Below, piece after piece: positions 42,151 to 50,798 of a stretch of DNA of 64,000 nucleotides (positions are counted from its first letter, which is position 1; each line of letters opens with the position of its first letter). A program made the translations under genes and the position numbers. The stretch is from Caulobacter sp. Root1455 (lineage in GTDB: Bacteria > Pseudomonadota > Alphaproteobacteria > Caulobacterales > Caulobacteraceae). Location: contig NZ_LMFQ01000022.1 in NCBI RefSeq assembly GCF_001426905.1, positions 147 through 64,146 on the forward strand. The letters run 5' to 3'. The notes below the pieces were generated by a model, which was not told where the DNA came from, did not search any database, and saw only the letters and a list, made by a program, of their open reading frames with translations.

Positions 42151-42252
42151 GTCAGGGTGTTAGCCCAGCAAGCGCGCCCAAGCCATCCCGCTCTCGAGCC
42201 AGGCTCGAGTCCTCGCGAATTCGTCACCCGTCTTTTGGGGCCGATCGCGGTT

Positions 42253-42281
42253 GGCGGGCCCGACCCGAGGTCGGACCCGCC
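42253..42281. terminator. Hairpin after the TonB receptor of the AraC-linked operon
   Basis: GGCGGGCCCGACC (42253-42265) pairs with GGTCGGACCCGCC (42269-42281), 12 of 13, with a 3-base loop, 11 bases beyond the receptor stop at 42293. No T-run follows on the minus strand. It is a likely end-of-operon structure. Confidence 0.55.
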
Positions 42282-42292
42282 GCTGTCGAAGC

Positions 42293-44635
42293 CTAGAAGG
42301 TCTTGCTGATCCGCACGCCGTAGGTCCGGGGCGTGCCCATGAAGCCGCGGTACAGGGTGTGGCCCGTGGCCGGGTCGCGCGTGCCGAAGGCGGCGTCCAG
42401 CACCTGCGGGAACTTGGTGCGGAAGACCTTCTCGTTGGTCAGGTTCTCGCCGTAGAACGCGACCTGCCAGCTGCGATCCGGGCTCGTCAACGTCACCCGG
42501 CCGCCGTAGAGCGTGACCGCATCGATCATGCCCTGCGGGCTCAGGTCGTTCGTCGAGGAATAGCTCGAGCTGTAGCTGGCGTCGCCGCGGATCGCGACGG
42601 TGAAGCCGTCCGCGAACTGGGGCGTGACGTACTCGGCGCCGAGATTGCCCGTCCACTCCGGGGAGTAGGTGGGCCGCTTGCCGGTGAGATCCTGGGTCAG
42701 CGGACAAGAGGTGGCCGCGCCGGTACAGGCCGGCAGGCCCGGCGCGAAGTGGTTGGCCGTGAACTTGGAGTCCAGGTAGGCCATGCCGAAATCGACCGAG
42801 AAGTTGGCGGTCGGCTTGGCCTGGCCTTCCAGCTCGACGCCCTGGGCGCGGATCGAACCGGCGTTGCGGACGATGAAGCTGGTGCCGTCGAATGAACGCT
42901 CCTGGAAGTCGTCCAGGTCGGTCCGGTAGGCGGTGACGTTCAGCAGCAGGCGACGGTCGAGCAACACCGACTTGGCGCCGACTTCCCAGTCCGTGGAGGT
43001 CTCGGAGTCGAACAGGCGGCGAGCGCCCAGCGCGACCGTTCCGCCGGCCGAGTTCAATCCGCCCGACTTGTAGCCGGTCGCGTAGGTGATGAAGGCGGTC
43101 ACGTCCGGCGTGGGCCGCCAGGACAGGCTGGCGCGCCAGTTCGGCTGGCTGTCGTCGAACGTCAGGGCCGCGCTTTCGGGCGCGCGCAGGGTCGAGGCCA
43201 GCAGCGGGTTCTTGATCGTCTGGACGAAGGTCCCCGACTTCTTGTCCCAGGTTTCACGACCGCCGAGGATCAGGTCGAGCGTGTCGGTGAAGGCGAAGGT
43301 GGCCTGGGCGTAGGCCGCCGTGCTCTTGGCGTCCTGCGTGAAGGCGCCCACCGTCGCGGCGGTCTTGGGGAAGGTTTCGCACAACGCCCGCAAAGCCACC
43401 GGCGCGGCGAAGGTGCAGAACTGCCTGCCGACGTGGAAGACCTCGTCGATCTTGTAGTCCTCATCGAAATAGTAGAGGCCGGCGACGAAATCGAGCCGTC
43501 CGTCCATCAAGGCGCCCTTCGGGGAGATCAGCTGAAGCTCGTGGCTCTGGCTCTTGCTGTCGAAGCGGGCGTCGCGGCTCAGCAGGTCGAGGGTCGTGAA
43601 GACCACGTCGCCGTCGCTCTGCTGGTTCTGCCAGTCGCGATAGGCGTCGATCAGGCGCAGGGTGTAGCCGCCGGCGAATTCCCAGGTGATGTCGCTGCTG
43701 GCGCCCCACTGGATGTCGGCGAGGTTCAGGTTCTTGTAGAGCTGGTTGGCCGTGAAGCTGGGCGGATCGCTCAGCGTGGTCGGGTTGCCGTTGGTGCGGG
43801 CGGTGTAGGCGGCCAGCTGAGCGGGGGTGGCGGTCGAGATGTCGACCTGGTTGATGGCCACGCCGTCGCCCGAGGTATGGGCGTAGTCGGCCCGGCCGAT
43901 CCAGGTGAAGGCGTCGGTCGGCTGCCACTTCGCCGACAGGCGGCCCTCGACCGTGTCCTTGGCCCCGTAGGTCTTGCCGTCCAGCTTGTTCTTGACGAAG
44001 CCGTCGGTCTCGTTGGCCAGGCCAGCGAAACGGAGCGCGAAATTTTCGCCGGCGGGCACGTTGATCATGCCGTCGACCTGGTGTTCGCCATAGTTGCCGA
44101 TCTGGGCGCCGATCCGTCCGGACATCCCGCCGAACTGGGGCGCGAAGGTCTTGACCGACAGCGCGCCGACGGTGGCGTTGCGGCCGAACAGCGTGCCCTG
44201 GGGCCCGCGCAGGACCTCGACGGTCTCGACGTCGAGGAAGGTCGACAGGACGGCCCCGGGCCGCGGAATGAAGACGCCGTCGACATAGGGCGCGACGCTG
44301 GGATCGATCGCCGCGTTGGACTGGGCGCCGAAGCCGCGGATGCGGATGGCGATGCCGGACGCCTGGGCGATCGCGTCGAGGCGCAGGTTGGGGACGGTCC
44401 GTTCAAGATCGGTCGCGTCCTCGACGCCCTTGGCCTCCATGGCCTTGGCCGAGACCGCCATGATCGACAGCGGAACGTCCTGGATGTTCTCGGCCCGCTT
44501 CTGCGCGGTGACGACGACCTCCTCGACCGTCCCGGCGTTTTGAGTCTGGTCATCGGCAAGCGCGGCGGCGGGCGCCGCGCAGGCGGCGAGCGCGATCCAG
44601 GACGCGCCCCAGCACAAGATATTACGGTGTTTCAT
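42293..44635 (-). CDS. TonB-dependent receptor, last gene of the AraC-linked operon
   Basis: A 780-residue outer-membrane receptor. Signal peptide ~1-27 (ending A-A-A-L-A), then TonB box E-E-V-V-V-T-A-Q-K-R and the plug domain with I-R-G-F-G-A-Q-S-N...V-E-V-L-R-G-P-Q-G-T-L-F-G-R-N-A. The barrel ends G-V-R-I-S-K-T-F. A GGAGG ribosome site precedes the ATG at 44635. It follows an MFS gene (44 bases) and probably imports the same compound that the operon degrades. Ligand unknown. Confidence 0.92.
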   Translation of the reverse strand: MKHRNILCWGASWIALAACAAPAAALADDQTQNAGTVEEVVVTAQKRAENIQDVPLSIMAVSAKAMEAKGVEDATDLERTVPNLRLDAIAQASGIAIRIRGFGAQSNAAIDPSVAPYVDGVFIPRPGAVLSTFLDVETVEVLRGPQGTLFGRNATVGALSVKTFAPQFGGMSGRIGAQIGNYGEHQVDGMINVPAGENFALRFAGLANETDGFVKNKLDGKTYGAKDTVEGRLSAKWQPTDAFTWIGRADYAHTSGDGVAINQVDISTATPAQLAAYTARTNGNPTTLSDPPSFTANQLYKNLNLADIQWGASSDITWEFAGGYTLRLIDAYRDWQNQQSDGDVVFTTLDLLSRDARFDSKSQSHELQLISPKGALMDGRLDFVAGLYYFDEDYKIDEVFHVGRQFCTFAAPVALRALCETFPKTAATVGAFTQDAKSTAAYAQATFAFTDTLDLILGGRETWDKKSGTFVQTIKNPLLASTLRAPESAALTFDDSQPNWRASLSWRPTPDVTAFITYATGYKSGGLNSAGGTVALGARRLFDSETSTDWEVGAKSVLLDRRLLLNVTAYRTDLDDFQERSFDGTSFIVRNAGSIRAQGVELEGQAKPTANFSVDFGMAYLDSKFTANHFAPGLPACTGAATSCPLTQDLTGKRPTYSPEWTGNLGAEYVTPQFADGFTVAIRGDASYSSSYSSTNDLSPQGMIDAVTLYGGRVTLTSPDRSWQVAFYGENLTNEKVFRTKFPQVLDAAFGTRDPATGHTLYRGFMGTPRTYGVRISKTF

Positions 44636-44679
44636 AGTGGTTCCTCCCCGACGGGCCGACATCGGCCTCTTATGAATTT

Positions 44680-45945
44680 TTATGGATTTCGACGTCCTCC
44701 CCTGCCGCTCAGCCAGAAAAATCCGGCGGAGAACAGGGCGGCGAAGGTGGCGACCTGGAGCGCGGCCTGGAGCCCCAGCACGTCGGCCAGGGCGCCGGTC
44801 AGCGCGGGACCGGGGGCGAGCCCGATCAGGTTGTTGGCGAGGGTCAGCACGGCCAGGGCCGTGCCGTGCAGCGCCAGCGGGGCGGCCTCGGCGACCGCGG
44901 CGCCGGCGGGGCCCGTGGTCCCGGCGGCGCAGAACAGGCCCAGGAAGGCGCAGGCGATCTGCAGCGGTCCCGCGGGCAACAGGAACGCCGCCTGCAGGAA
45001 CACGAAGGTGATCAGACAGAAGGCGACGGCGAGCCGCGACCTCAGCGCCGGGCGCTTGGCGCAAAGCCTGTCGTTGAGCATGCCGCACGCCACCATGCCC
45101 ACGCCGCACGACAGCAGCAGGACGGCGGCGGCCACCGCCGCCTTGGCGGGCGACAGGCCGTAGGAGCGGTTGAGCAGGCTGGGCGTCCAGGCGATCGCGG
45201 CGCCCATCACGAACAGCTGCAGGCCGCTGGCGACATAGGTCAGCACCAGGCTTTTCGAGCCGAACAGGCCCGCGGCGATCGCGCGCGGCCCCAGGCCGGC
45301 CATCGATCGGACGACGCCCTCCCCGCCCCTGCGCCGGTCGTCCCGGACGATCAGGACATAGGCGAAGGTCAGCAGGAGGCCGAACGCCGCCATCACGTGG
45401 AACGCGCCTCGCCAGCCGATGTGGGCCGTGACAAGGCCGCCGAGCGTCAGGCCGGCGAACGAGCCGAACACGCCGCCGGCCATGAAGGCGCTGGTGATGG
45501 TTCCGCGCAGGCGGGCCGGGAAGTAGGTGAACACGACCGCCAGGCCGACGCTGCCGTAGGCGGCCTCGCCGACGCCCAACACCAGCCGCGCGGCCAGAAG
45601 TTGTCCGTAGTTGGCGCAGAGGCCGCAGGCCAGGGTCGCCAGGCTCCAGGTGAACGCCATGATCGCCACGCTGCGCGCCCGGCCGATCCGGTCGGCCAGC
45701 AGCGACAGCGGCACGGTGAGCAGGCCGACCATCAGGGCCACGACCCCGCCCAGCGCGCCGAGCTTGGCGTCGGAGAGCCCCCAGTCGGCCTTCAGCAGCG
45801 GGAACACCGCCGCCAGCACCTGGCGCGACATGTAGTCAGAGAGCAGCAGGCCGAACGAGACCGCGAACACCAGCCAGGTGCGGCCCCCGATCCTCGCATC
45901 GGCGTCGGCGGGCGAAACGGTCATGGTCGGAACAGAACCTTTCAT
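44680..45945 (-). CDS. MFS transporter, spinster-like
   Basis: A 421-residue secondary transporter. L-L-A-D-R-I-G-R-A-R-S-V-A is the first MFS loop, and L-A-A-R-L-V-L-G-V-G-E-A-A-Y-G-S is the helix-5 motif of the spinster-like group. ATG 45945 overlaps the stop of the YeiH gene by 4 bases (ATGA), so it is coupled to it. It is the presumed inner-membrane importer for the compound taken up by the TonB receptor. Substrate unknown. Confidence 0.88.
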   Translation of the reverse strand: MKGSVPTMTVSPADADARIGGRTWLVFAVSFGLLLSDYMSRQVLAAVFPLLKADWGLSDAKLGALGGVVALMVGLLTVPLSLLADRIGRARSVAIMAFTWSLATLACGLCANYGQLLAARLVLGVGEAAYGSVGLAVVFTYFPARLRGTITSAFMAGGVFGSFAGLTLGGLVTAHIGWRGAFHVMAAFGLLLTFAYVLIVRDDRRRGGEGVVRSMAGLGPRAIAAGLFGSKSLVLTYVASGLQLFVMGAAIAWTPSLLNRSYGLSPAKAAVAAAVLLLSCGVGMVACGMLNDRLCAKRPALRSRLAVAFCLITFVFLQAAFLLPAGPLQIACAFLGLFCAAGTTGPAGAAVAEAAPLALHGTALAVLTLANNLIGLAPGPALTGALADVLGLQAALQVATFAALFSAGFFWLSGRGGRRNP

Positions 45946-47039
45946 CGCCACACCAGCGTGGCTACGAGCACCAGTCCCGCGATCCAGACGGTCTCGGTGA
46001 CGATCAGGAGGACGGGGCGCCAGCCTACCTTCACCAGGGCGCCGAACGACGTCTTCATGCCGAGCGCGGCGACCGCGCCCACTAGGCACCAGCGCGAAAC
46101 CGTCGAGGCGGCCTCGGTGGCGACCGGCGGCAGCAGGCCAAGGCTGCCGACGACGACAAGCGCGGCGAAGCCCAGCAGGAACAGCGGCGGCTGCAGGCGG
46201 GCCCTAGGCTCGCCCTCGGCGCGACGGCCGCGCAGCGCCAGCATCAGGCCCAGGACCACCGGCATCAGCAGGGCCACCCGCAGCAGCTTGACATAGGTCG
46301 CCACGTCGCCGGTCTTGGACGAGACGGTGTAGCCCGCGCCCACCACCTGGGCCACGTCATGGATCGTCCCGCCCAGGAAGACGCCGGCGCGGGTGTGGTC
46401 CAGGCCGACGGCGGCGACCAGCAGGGGATAGGTGATCATGGCCACGGTCGAGAGCGCCGTGACCGTCACCACCGTCAGGATGGTGTCGCGCTCGCTGTTT
46501 TCCCGCCGGGGCAGCACCGAGGCGATGGCCAGAGCGGCCGAGGCCCCGCAGATCGCCACGGCCCCGCCCGACAGCACGCCGAACGCCCGGCTCTGTCCGA
46601 ACAGGCGCGCGGCCAGGAAGCCCAGGCCGATGGTGGTGACGACGCCGGCCATGACCGTGGCGATCGGCATCAGGCCCAGGCCCAGGATCTGGCCCAGGGT
46701 GATCTTGGCGCCCAGCAGCGCCACGCCCACCCGCAGCACCGCCTTCGAGGTGAACTCGATGCCCGCGACGCAGCGGCCGTCCTCGTGCAGGAAGTGGAAG
46801 GCCATGCCGATCAGCAGCGCGAACAGCATCACCGGCGCGCCGTAGTGCTGCGACAGCCAGGTGGCCGCCAGCCCGATCGTCCCGGCCGCCAGCAGGCCCG
46901 GATAGACGGCGTTGAGCTGCGCCGCCATGCGGCCGCGCGATCGCGCGGCCGACGCTTGCGCGGGCAGTCCCTCCATTCCGTGAAGCGACTCGAAGAGCCC
47001 GTGGGCCTCCTGGGCGTCGGTCTGGAGATCGCTGGCCAT
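45942..47039 (-). CDS. YeiH/UPF0324 family putative sulfate exporter
   Basis: A 365-residue membrane protein with about ten helices. A-V-Y-P-G-L-L-A-A-G-T-I-G-L-A opens the chain, followed by F-T-S-K-A-V-L-R-V-G-V-A-L-L-G-A-K-I-T-L and G-G-A-V-A-I-C-G-A-S-A-A-L-A-I-A, with G-T-I-H-D-V-A-Q-V-V-G-A-G and G-M-K-T-S-F-G-A-L near the end; these are the UPF0324/YeiH signature motifs. The family is called a putative sulfate exporter, with little direct proof. Here it sits 2 bases after a hydrolase and overlaps the MFS gene. In this operon it could remove sulfite or sulfate released by the TauD-like enzyme. Confidence 0.85.
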   Translation of the reverse strand: MASDLQTDAQEAHGLFESLHGMEGLPAQASAARSRGRMAAQLNAVYPGLLAAGTIGLAATWLSQHYGAPVMLFALLIGMAFHFLHEDGRCVAGIEFTSKAVLRVGVALLGAKITLGQILGLGLMPIATVMAGVVTTIGLGFLAARLFGQSRAFGVLSGGAVAICGASAALAIASVLPRRENSERDTILTVVTVTALSTVAMITYPLLVAAVGLDHTRAGVFLGGTIHDVAQVVGAGYTVSSKTGDVATYVKLLRVALLMPVVLGLMLALRGRRAEGEPRARLQPPLFLLGFAALVVVGSLGLLPPVATEAASTVSRWCLVGAVAALGMKTSFGALVKVGWRPVLLIVTETVWIAGLVLVATLVWR

Positions 47040-47041
47040 GG

Positions 47042-47626
47042 TCAGCCGCCGACCGAGGTCGCCGGCGCCGCGACCGGTGCGTCCAGGATGTCGATGAAGT
47101 GGCGGCCCCTGGACCATGGCCCAAAACCCGACACCGGGTTCAGATGCCCCACGTCGCCGAGAGGGACCAGTTGGCTCCCCCAGTCGCTCGCCAGCCGAAC
47201 CATTCGGTCGAAGTCGGCGAGGGGGTCGTTGGCGCTGGCGGCGAGGATGCTCTGGAAGGGCAGCGGCCGGCGCGGCGTCGGCAACCACCCGCCGTCGCGA
47301 AGCTGCTCGGGCGTGGGATAGCCGGGCGGCAGCGGCGTCTCGACGTCCGCCGGCGTGGCCAGCAGCGCCCCCTTGATCGGCCGGCCGTGGCTTTGCGCCC
47401 AGTGGGCGACCATCAGGCAGCCCGCGCTATGGGCGACCAGGATCACCGGCCCGTCGATGGCGGCGATCGCCTGGTCGAGCCTCTCGACGCGGGCCGCGCG
47501 GCTCAGCCGGTCCGCCTCCAGAGGCGGCACGGTGCGCGAACCCGGGATCTCCGCCGCCAGCAGGGTCTGCCAGTGGTCGGCGACATGATCGCGCAGGCCG
47601 GGTACGAACAGGACGGTCGACTGCAC
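47042..47626 (-). CDS. RBBP9/YdeN-type alpha/beta hydrolase
   Basis: A 194-residue serine hydrolase. V-L-F-V-P-G-L-R begins the oxyanion region, the nucleophile Ser is in V-A-H-S-A-G-C, the acid Asp in A-S-A-N-D-P-L and the His in G-D-V-G-H-L-N-P-V-S-G-F-G. These are the RBBP9 family positions. It starts 66 bases after the BKACE gene and overlaps closely the YeiH gene. It may cleave an ester, thioester or peptide bond in the pathway. Confidence 0.85.
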   Translation of the reverse strand: MQSTVLFVPGLRDHVADHWQTLLAAEIPGSRTVPPLEADRLSRAARVERLDQAIAAIDGPVILVAHSAGCLMVAHWAQSHGRPIKGALLATPADVETPLPPGYPTPEQLRDGGWLPTPRRPLPFQSILAASANDPLADFDRMVRLASDWGSQLVPLGDVGHLNPVSGFGPWSRGRHFIDILDAPVAAPATSVGG

Positions 47627-47692
47627 TAAGAACTCCCTCGCTTCGCGCCGCTCGGGCGCGGCGAATGACGGGAACGGGATGAGGCCGGGCGA

Positions 47693-48748
47693 TCAGGCGT
47701 GATGCAGGAACCCCTTCTGGCCGGGCTGGCGGTTCGGGGCGAAGCCGTTCTTGGCCAGGGTCTCGTCGGTCGACTGGTAGAATTCGCCGATCCGGTAGAT
47801 GCGCTTGGCTTCCTTGCCGGTGGCGATCTCGCGGCCGAATTCGCGGCTGATGCGGACCAGTTGCTCGACCTGCTCGACCGAGGTCATCTTGCTCTTCCAG
47901 TCCTGCTTCCAGAGATTGTCCTCGTTGCCGCAGCGAACGTGCAGGCCCATGGCGATGGCCATCATGTTGAGCGGCAGGGTGTGGCGCATGGACGACTCGA
48001 TCGTCAGCACCGCGCCGTCGGGGACCGCCCGGATGAAGTTCATCAGCGTATAGGGATTGGCGGCGTCGAAGCCGCCGCCGATGCCGACCCAGGTCAGGAT
48101 CAGCGGTCCGAAGAACTTGCCCCGCCGCATCATGCGCTCGAGGGTGTCCAGCTGGGCGACGTGGGCCAGCTGGAAGTGCGACTGGATGCCGTTGGCCGAC
48201 AGCCGCTTGACGTGCTCCTCGACCCAGCCCGGACCGGCGGGCACGATCATCTCGCGATAGGCCTCGTAGAGGGCCGGTTCCGCGAGAGAGGTGGTCTTGA
48301 GGTCGTCGGGCTCCATCATCTCGAGGACGTTGAACTGGCTGGTGTTGACCGCGACCGTCACCTGGTCGGGCCGGGGCGTCAGTTCGGCCAGCATGTGGCG
48401 GGTGTCGTCCGACAGCCACTTGGCCGTCTCGCCCTCGGACTCCGGCGCGAACGAGATCGAACCGCCGACCTGCAGGACCATGTCCGGCACCGCCTCGCGC
48501 AGCCGCCCCAGGAACTCGTTGAACATCGACAAGCGCTTGGAGCCCGAGCCGTCCAGTTCGCGCACGTGAAGGTGCAGCACCGAGGCGCCGGCGTTGTGGC
48601 AATCGACGGCCGTCTGGACGTGCTCGTCCATGGTGAGCGGCAGATCCTCGGGGAAGTCCGACACCTGCCACTCGGGTCCATAGGGGGCCGCCGTGATGAC
48701 CAGGTCTTCCTGGTTCTCGGGGAACAGCGAGTCGTCGAGGAAGTTCAT
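47693..48748 (-). CDS. BKACE family beta-keto acid cleavage enzyme (DUF849)
   Basis: A 351-residue TIM-barrel lyase of the family of 3-keto-5-aminohexanoate cleavage enzyme (Kce), which joins acetyl-CoA to a beta-keto acid and releases acetoacetate plus a CoA thioester. V-I-T-A-A-P-Y-G is the first strand, and the metal-binding H-L-H is in S-V-L-H-L-H-V-R. Q-V-G-G-S-I-S-F, the glutamate-bearing late motifs and H-V-R-C-G-N-E-D-N-L-W match the family end. The length is slightly longer than Kce (~275). The true beta-keto substrate in this group depends on the neighbours; none is characterised here. Confidence 0.88.
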   Translation of the reverse strand: MNFLDDSLFPENQEDLVITAAPYGPEWQVSDFPEDLPLTMDEHVQTAVDCHNAGASVLHLHVRELDGSGSKRLSMFNEFLGRLREAVPDMVLQVGGSISFAPESEGETAKWLSDDTRHMLAELTPRPDQVTVAVNTSQFNVLEMMEPDDLKTTSLAEPALYEAYREMIVPAGPGWVEEHVKRLSANGIQSHFQLAHVAQLDTLERMMRRGKFFGPLILTWVGIGGGFDAANPYTLMNFIRAVPDGAVLTIESSMRHTLPLNMMAIAMGLHVRCGNEDNLWKQDWKSKMTSVEQVEQLVRISREFGREIATGKEAKRIYRIGEFYQSTDETLAKNGFAPNRQPGQKGFLHHA

Positions 48749-48802
48749 CAGTCTCTCCTGCGGCGCCGGGGGGGGCGTCGGTAAAGCGTGCGAAGGGCGT
48801 GA

Positions 48803-49690
48803 TTAGAAGGGGCGGTCGCCGACGATGCTGGCGCGCTCCATCTTGCGGACGGCCGGCCAGTAGTCCTGGACGGCGTAGTGCTGGGTCGCGCGGTTGTCCC
48901 AGATGACCACGCTGTTGGGCGTCCAGGACCAGCGAACCTGATACTCGGGGATCGCCGCGCGACCGATCAGGTAGTTCAGCAGGTTGGCGGCGCCGGGCGT
49001 GAAGTCCTGGCCGTAGCGGACGTTCCGCGGCGTATGGAAATTGACGAAGTGGGTGGTGAAGCTGTTGACGAACAGCACCTTCTCGCCCGTTTCGGGGTGG
49101 GTGCGGACGACGGGGTGCTCGGCGTCGGGGAACCTCTGCTTCAAAGCCAGGCGCTTCTCCTCGGGCATCGCCGCGCCGAAGCTGCACTGGATGGAGTGGC
49201 TGGCCCGCAGCGAAGCGATCTGGTCCTTGATGGCCTGCGGCAGGTCTTCATAGACCTTGGCCATGTTGACCCAGATGGTGTCGCCGCCGACCTCGGGCGT
49301 CTCGACACAGCGCAGGACGGCGCCCATCGGCGGCGCCTCGCGCCAGGTCGCGTCGCAATGCCAAGAGTTCTCGTAGTGCTCCGGCGGGCTGTCCAGATCC
49401 TTGTAGATCCGCAGGAGGCCGGGATGGTCCGGGTCGCTGCCGACGGCCGGATGATCCTCAAGCGCCCCGAAACGCCGGGCGAAGGCCGCGTGATCGGCGC
49501 GGCTGATGTCCTGGTCGCGGAAGAAGAGCACCTTGTGCTCCAGCAGCAGCGCCTTGATCTGGGCGAAGAGCCCGTCGTCATGGGCCGCGTCCGCGAGGCT
49601 GACGTTCGAAAGCTCGGCGCCGATCGCGCAGGTCAGCTTGCGGACCTTGATGGAGCCGGTGACGGCGGGAGCGGCGGCGGTGGTCGTCAT
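48803..49690 (-). CDS. TauD/TfdA family Fe(II)/2-oxoglutarate dioxygenase
   Basis: A 295-residue dioxygenase. Iron ligands: W-H-C-D-A-T (His and Asp, H-x-D) and the distal His in N-R-A-T-Q-H-Y-A-V. The 2-oxoglutarate Arg lies near the C-terminus (R-K-M-E-R-A-S). The N-domain K-V-L-F-F-R-D-Q-D-I and G-D-T-I-W-V-N are family typical. TauD releases sulfite from taurine and TfdA cleaves aryloxyacetates; which it resembles most cannot be told by eye. Gene start at ATG 49690, 17 bases after the quinone oxidoreductase gene. Confidence 0.9.
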   Translation of the reverse strand: MTTTAAAPAVTGSIKVRKLTCAIGAELSNVSLADAAHDDGLFAQIKALLLEHKVLFFRDQDISRADHAAFARRFGALEDHPAVGSDPDHPGLLRIYKDLDSPPEHYENSWHCDATWREAPPMGAVLRCVETPEVGGDTIWVNMAKVYEDLPQAIKDQIASLRASHSIQCSFGAAMPEEKRLALKQRFPDAEHPVVRTHPETGEKVLFVNSFTTHFVNFHTPRNVRYGQDFTPGAANLLNYLIGRAAIPEYQVRWSWTPNSVVIWDNRATQHYAVQDYWPAVRKMERASIVGDRPF

Positions 49691-49707
49691 GGCGCGGATC
49701 CCCTGGG

Positions 49708-50682
49708 TCAGAGCACGAAGATCGACGAGCCGGTGGTCCTGCGGCCCTCGAGATCGCGATGGGCGCGCTGGACGTCGGCCAGGGCGTAGTGCTGGTTGAT
49801 CTCGATGCGGATGCGCCCCTCGGCGACATGGCCGAACAGTTCGCCGGCCAGTTCGGCCCGCTCGGCCGGGTCGGCGATGTAATCGGCCAGCGCCGGCCGG
49901 GTGACATAGGCCGAGCCGTGCATCGCCAGTTGCAGCAGGTCGAACGGCGGAACCGACCCCGAGGCCGTTCCGAAGTTGACGACCAGGCCGCGACGACGGA
50001 CGGCGCGCAGCGAGCCGGCGAAGGTGTCCTTGCCCACGCTGTCGAGCACGACGTCGACGCCGACCCCGCCCGTCAGGGCGCGAACGCGTTCGCCCACGTC
50101 CTCGCGGCCGTAGAACACGATGTGGTCGCAACCGTGGGCCCGGGCCAGTTCCGCCTTGGCCTCGCTCGAGACCGTGCCGATCACCGTCAGCCCCAGCAGC
50201 TTGGCCCATTGCGAGACGATCAGGCCGACGCCGCCGGCCGCGGCGTGGAGCAGGATGGTGTCGCCCGCCTTCAACGGCCAGATCCGGCGCATCAGATAGG
50301 ATGAGGTCAGGCCGCGCATCATCATGCCCGCGGCCGTTTCGAAGGCGATCGAGTCCGGCAGTTTCACCAGCGAACCGGCCGGCATCACCCGCGCGGTCGA
50401 ATAGGCGCCCAGCGGGCTTCCGGTATAGGCCACGCGATCGCCGACCTCGACGCTCGCCACACCCTCGCCCACCGCCTCGATGACGCCAGACGCTTCGACG
50501 CCCAGGCCCGCGGGGAGCGGCGCCGGATAGAGACCCGAACGGAAATAGGTGTCGGCGAAGTTCAGGCCGACGGCGACGTGGCGAATGCGCACTTCGCCGG
50601 GACCGGGGTCGCCCACCTCGACATCCTCGAGGCGCATCACCTCGGGCCCGCCGGTCTCGTAAAAGCGCACCGCCTTATTCAC
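49708..50682 (-). CDS. Quinone oxidoreductase, zinc-independent MDR family
   Basis: A 324-residue NADPH-dependent oxidoreductase. The GroES-like N-domain carries G-P-G-E-V-R-I-R-H-V-A-V-G-L-N-F-A-D-T-Y-F-R-S-G-L-Y, lacking the structural zinc cysteines, and the Rossmann part has L-L-H-A-A-A-G-G-V-G-L-I-V-S-Q-W-A-K-L. Best match is the Qor (quinone reductase) group. The start is GTG 50682 after GGGAG, giving the normal family length; the longer frame is not needed. First gene of the operon, divergent from the AraC gene. Confidence 0.9.
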   Translation of the reverse strand: MNKAVRFYETGGPEVMRLEDVEVGDPGPGEVRIRHVAVGLNFADTYFRSGLYPAPLPAGLGVEASGVIEAVGEGVASVEVGDRVAYTGSPLGAYSTARVMPAGSLVKLPDSIAFETAAGMMMRGLTSSYLMRRIWPLKAGDTILLHAAAGGVGLIVSQWAKLLGLTVIGTVSSEAKAELARAHGCDHIVFYGREDVGERVRALTGGVGVDVVLDSVGKDTFAGSLRAVRRRGLVVNFGTASGSVPPFDLLQLAMHGSAYVTRPALADYIADPAERAELAGELFGHVAEGRIRIEINQHYALADVQRAHRDLEGRRTTGSSIFVL

Positions 50683-50755
50683 TTCGCTCTCCCTTGGCGG
50701 CCTTCTTGGAACCGCCTTATTTGAACGTGAGACTAGCGCCGGCCGCCGCACCCGT

Positions 50756-50792
50756 TTTTCATTTGACGACAACGGATTTTCATTTCACGACA
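50756..50792. promoter_or_regulatory. Direct repeat, likely AraC-family operator
   Basis: TTTTCATTTGACGACA (50756-50771) and TTTTCATTTCACGACA (50777-50792) match at 15 of 16 positions, starting 21 bases apart, which is two helical turns. They lie between the divergent QOR and AraC genes and end 7 bases before the regulator's ATG. This spacing is typical of AraC-family half-sites. Confidence 0.7.
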
Positions 50793-50798
50793 GGCGTC

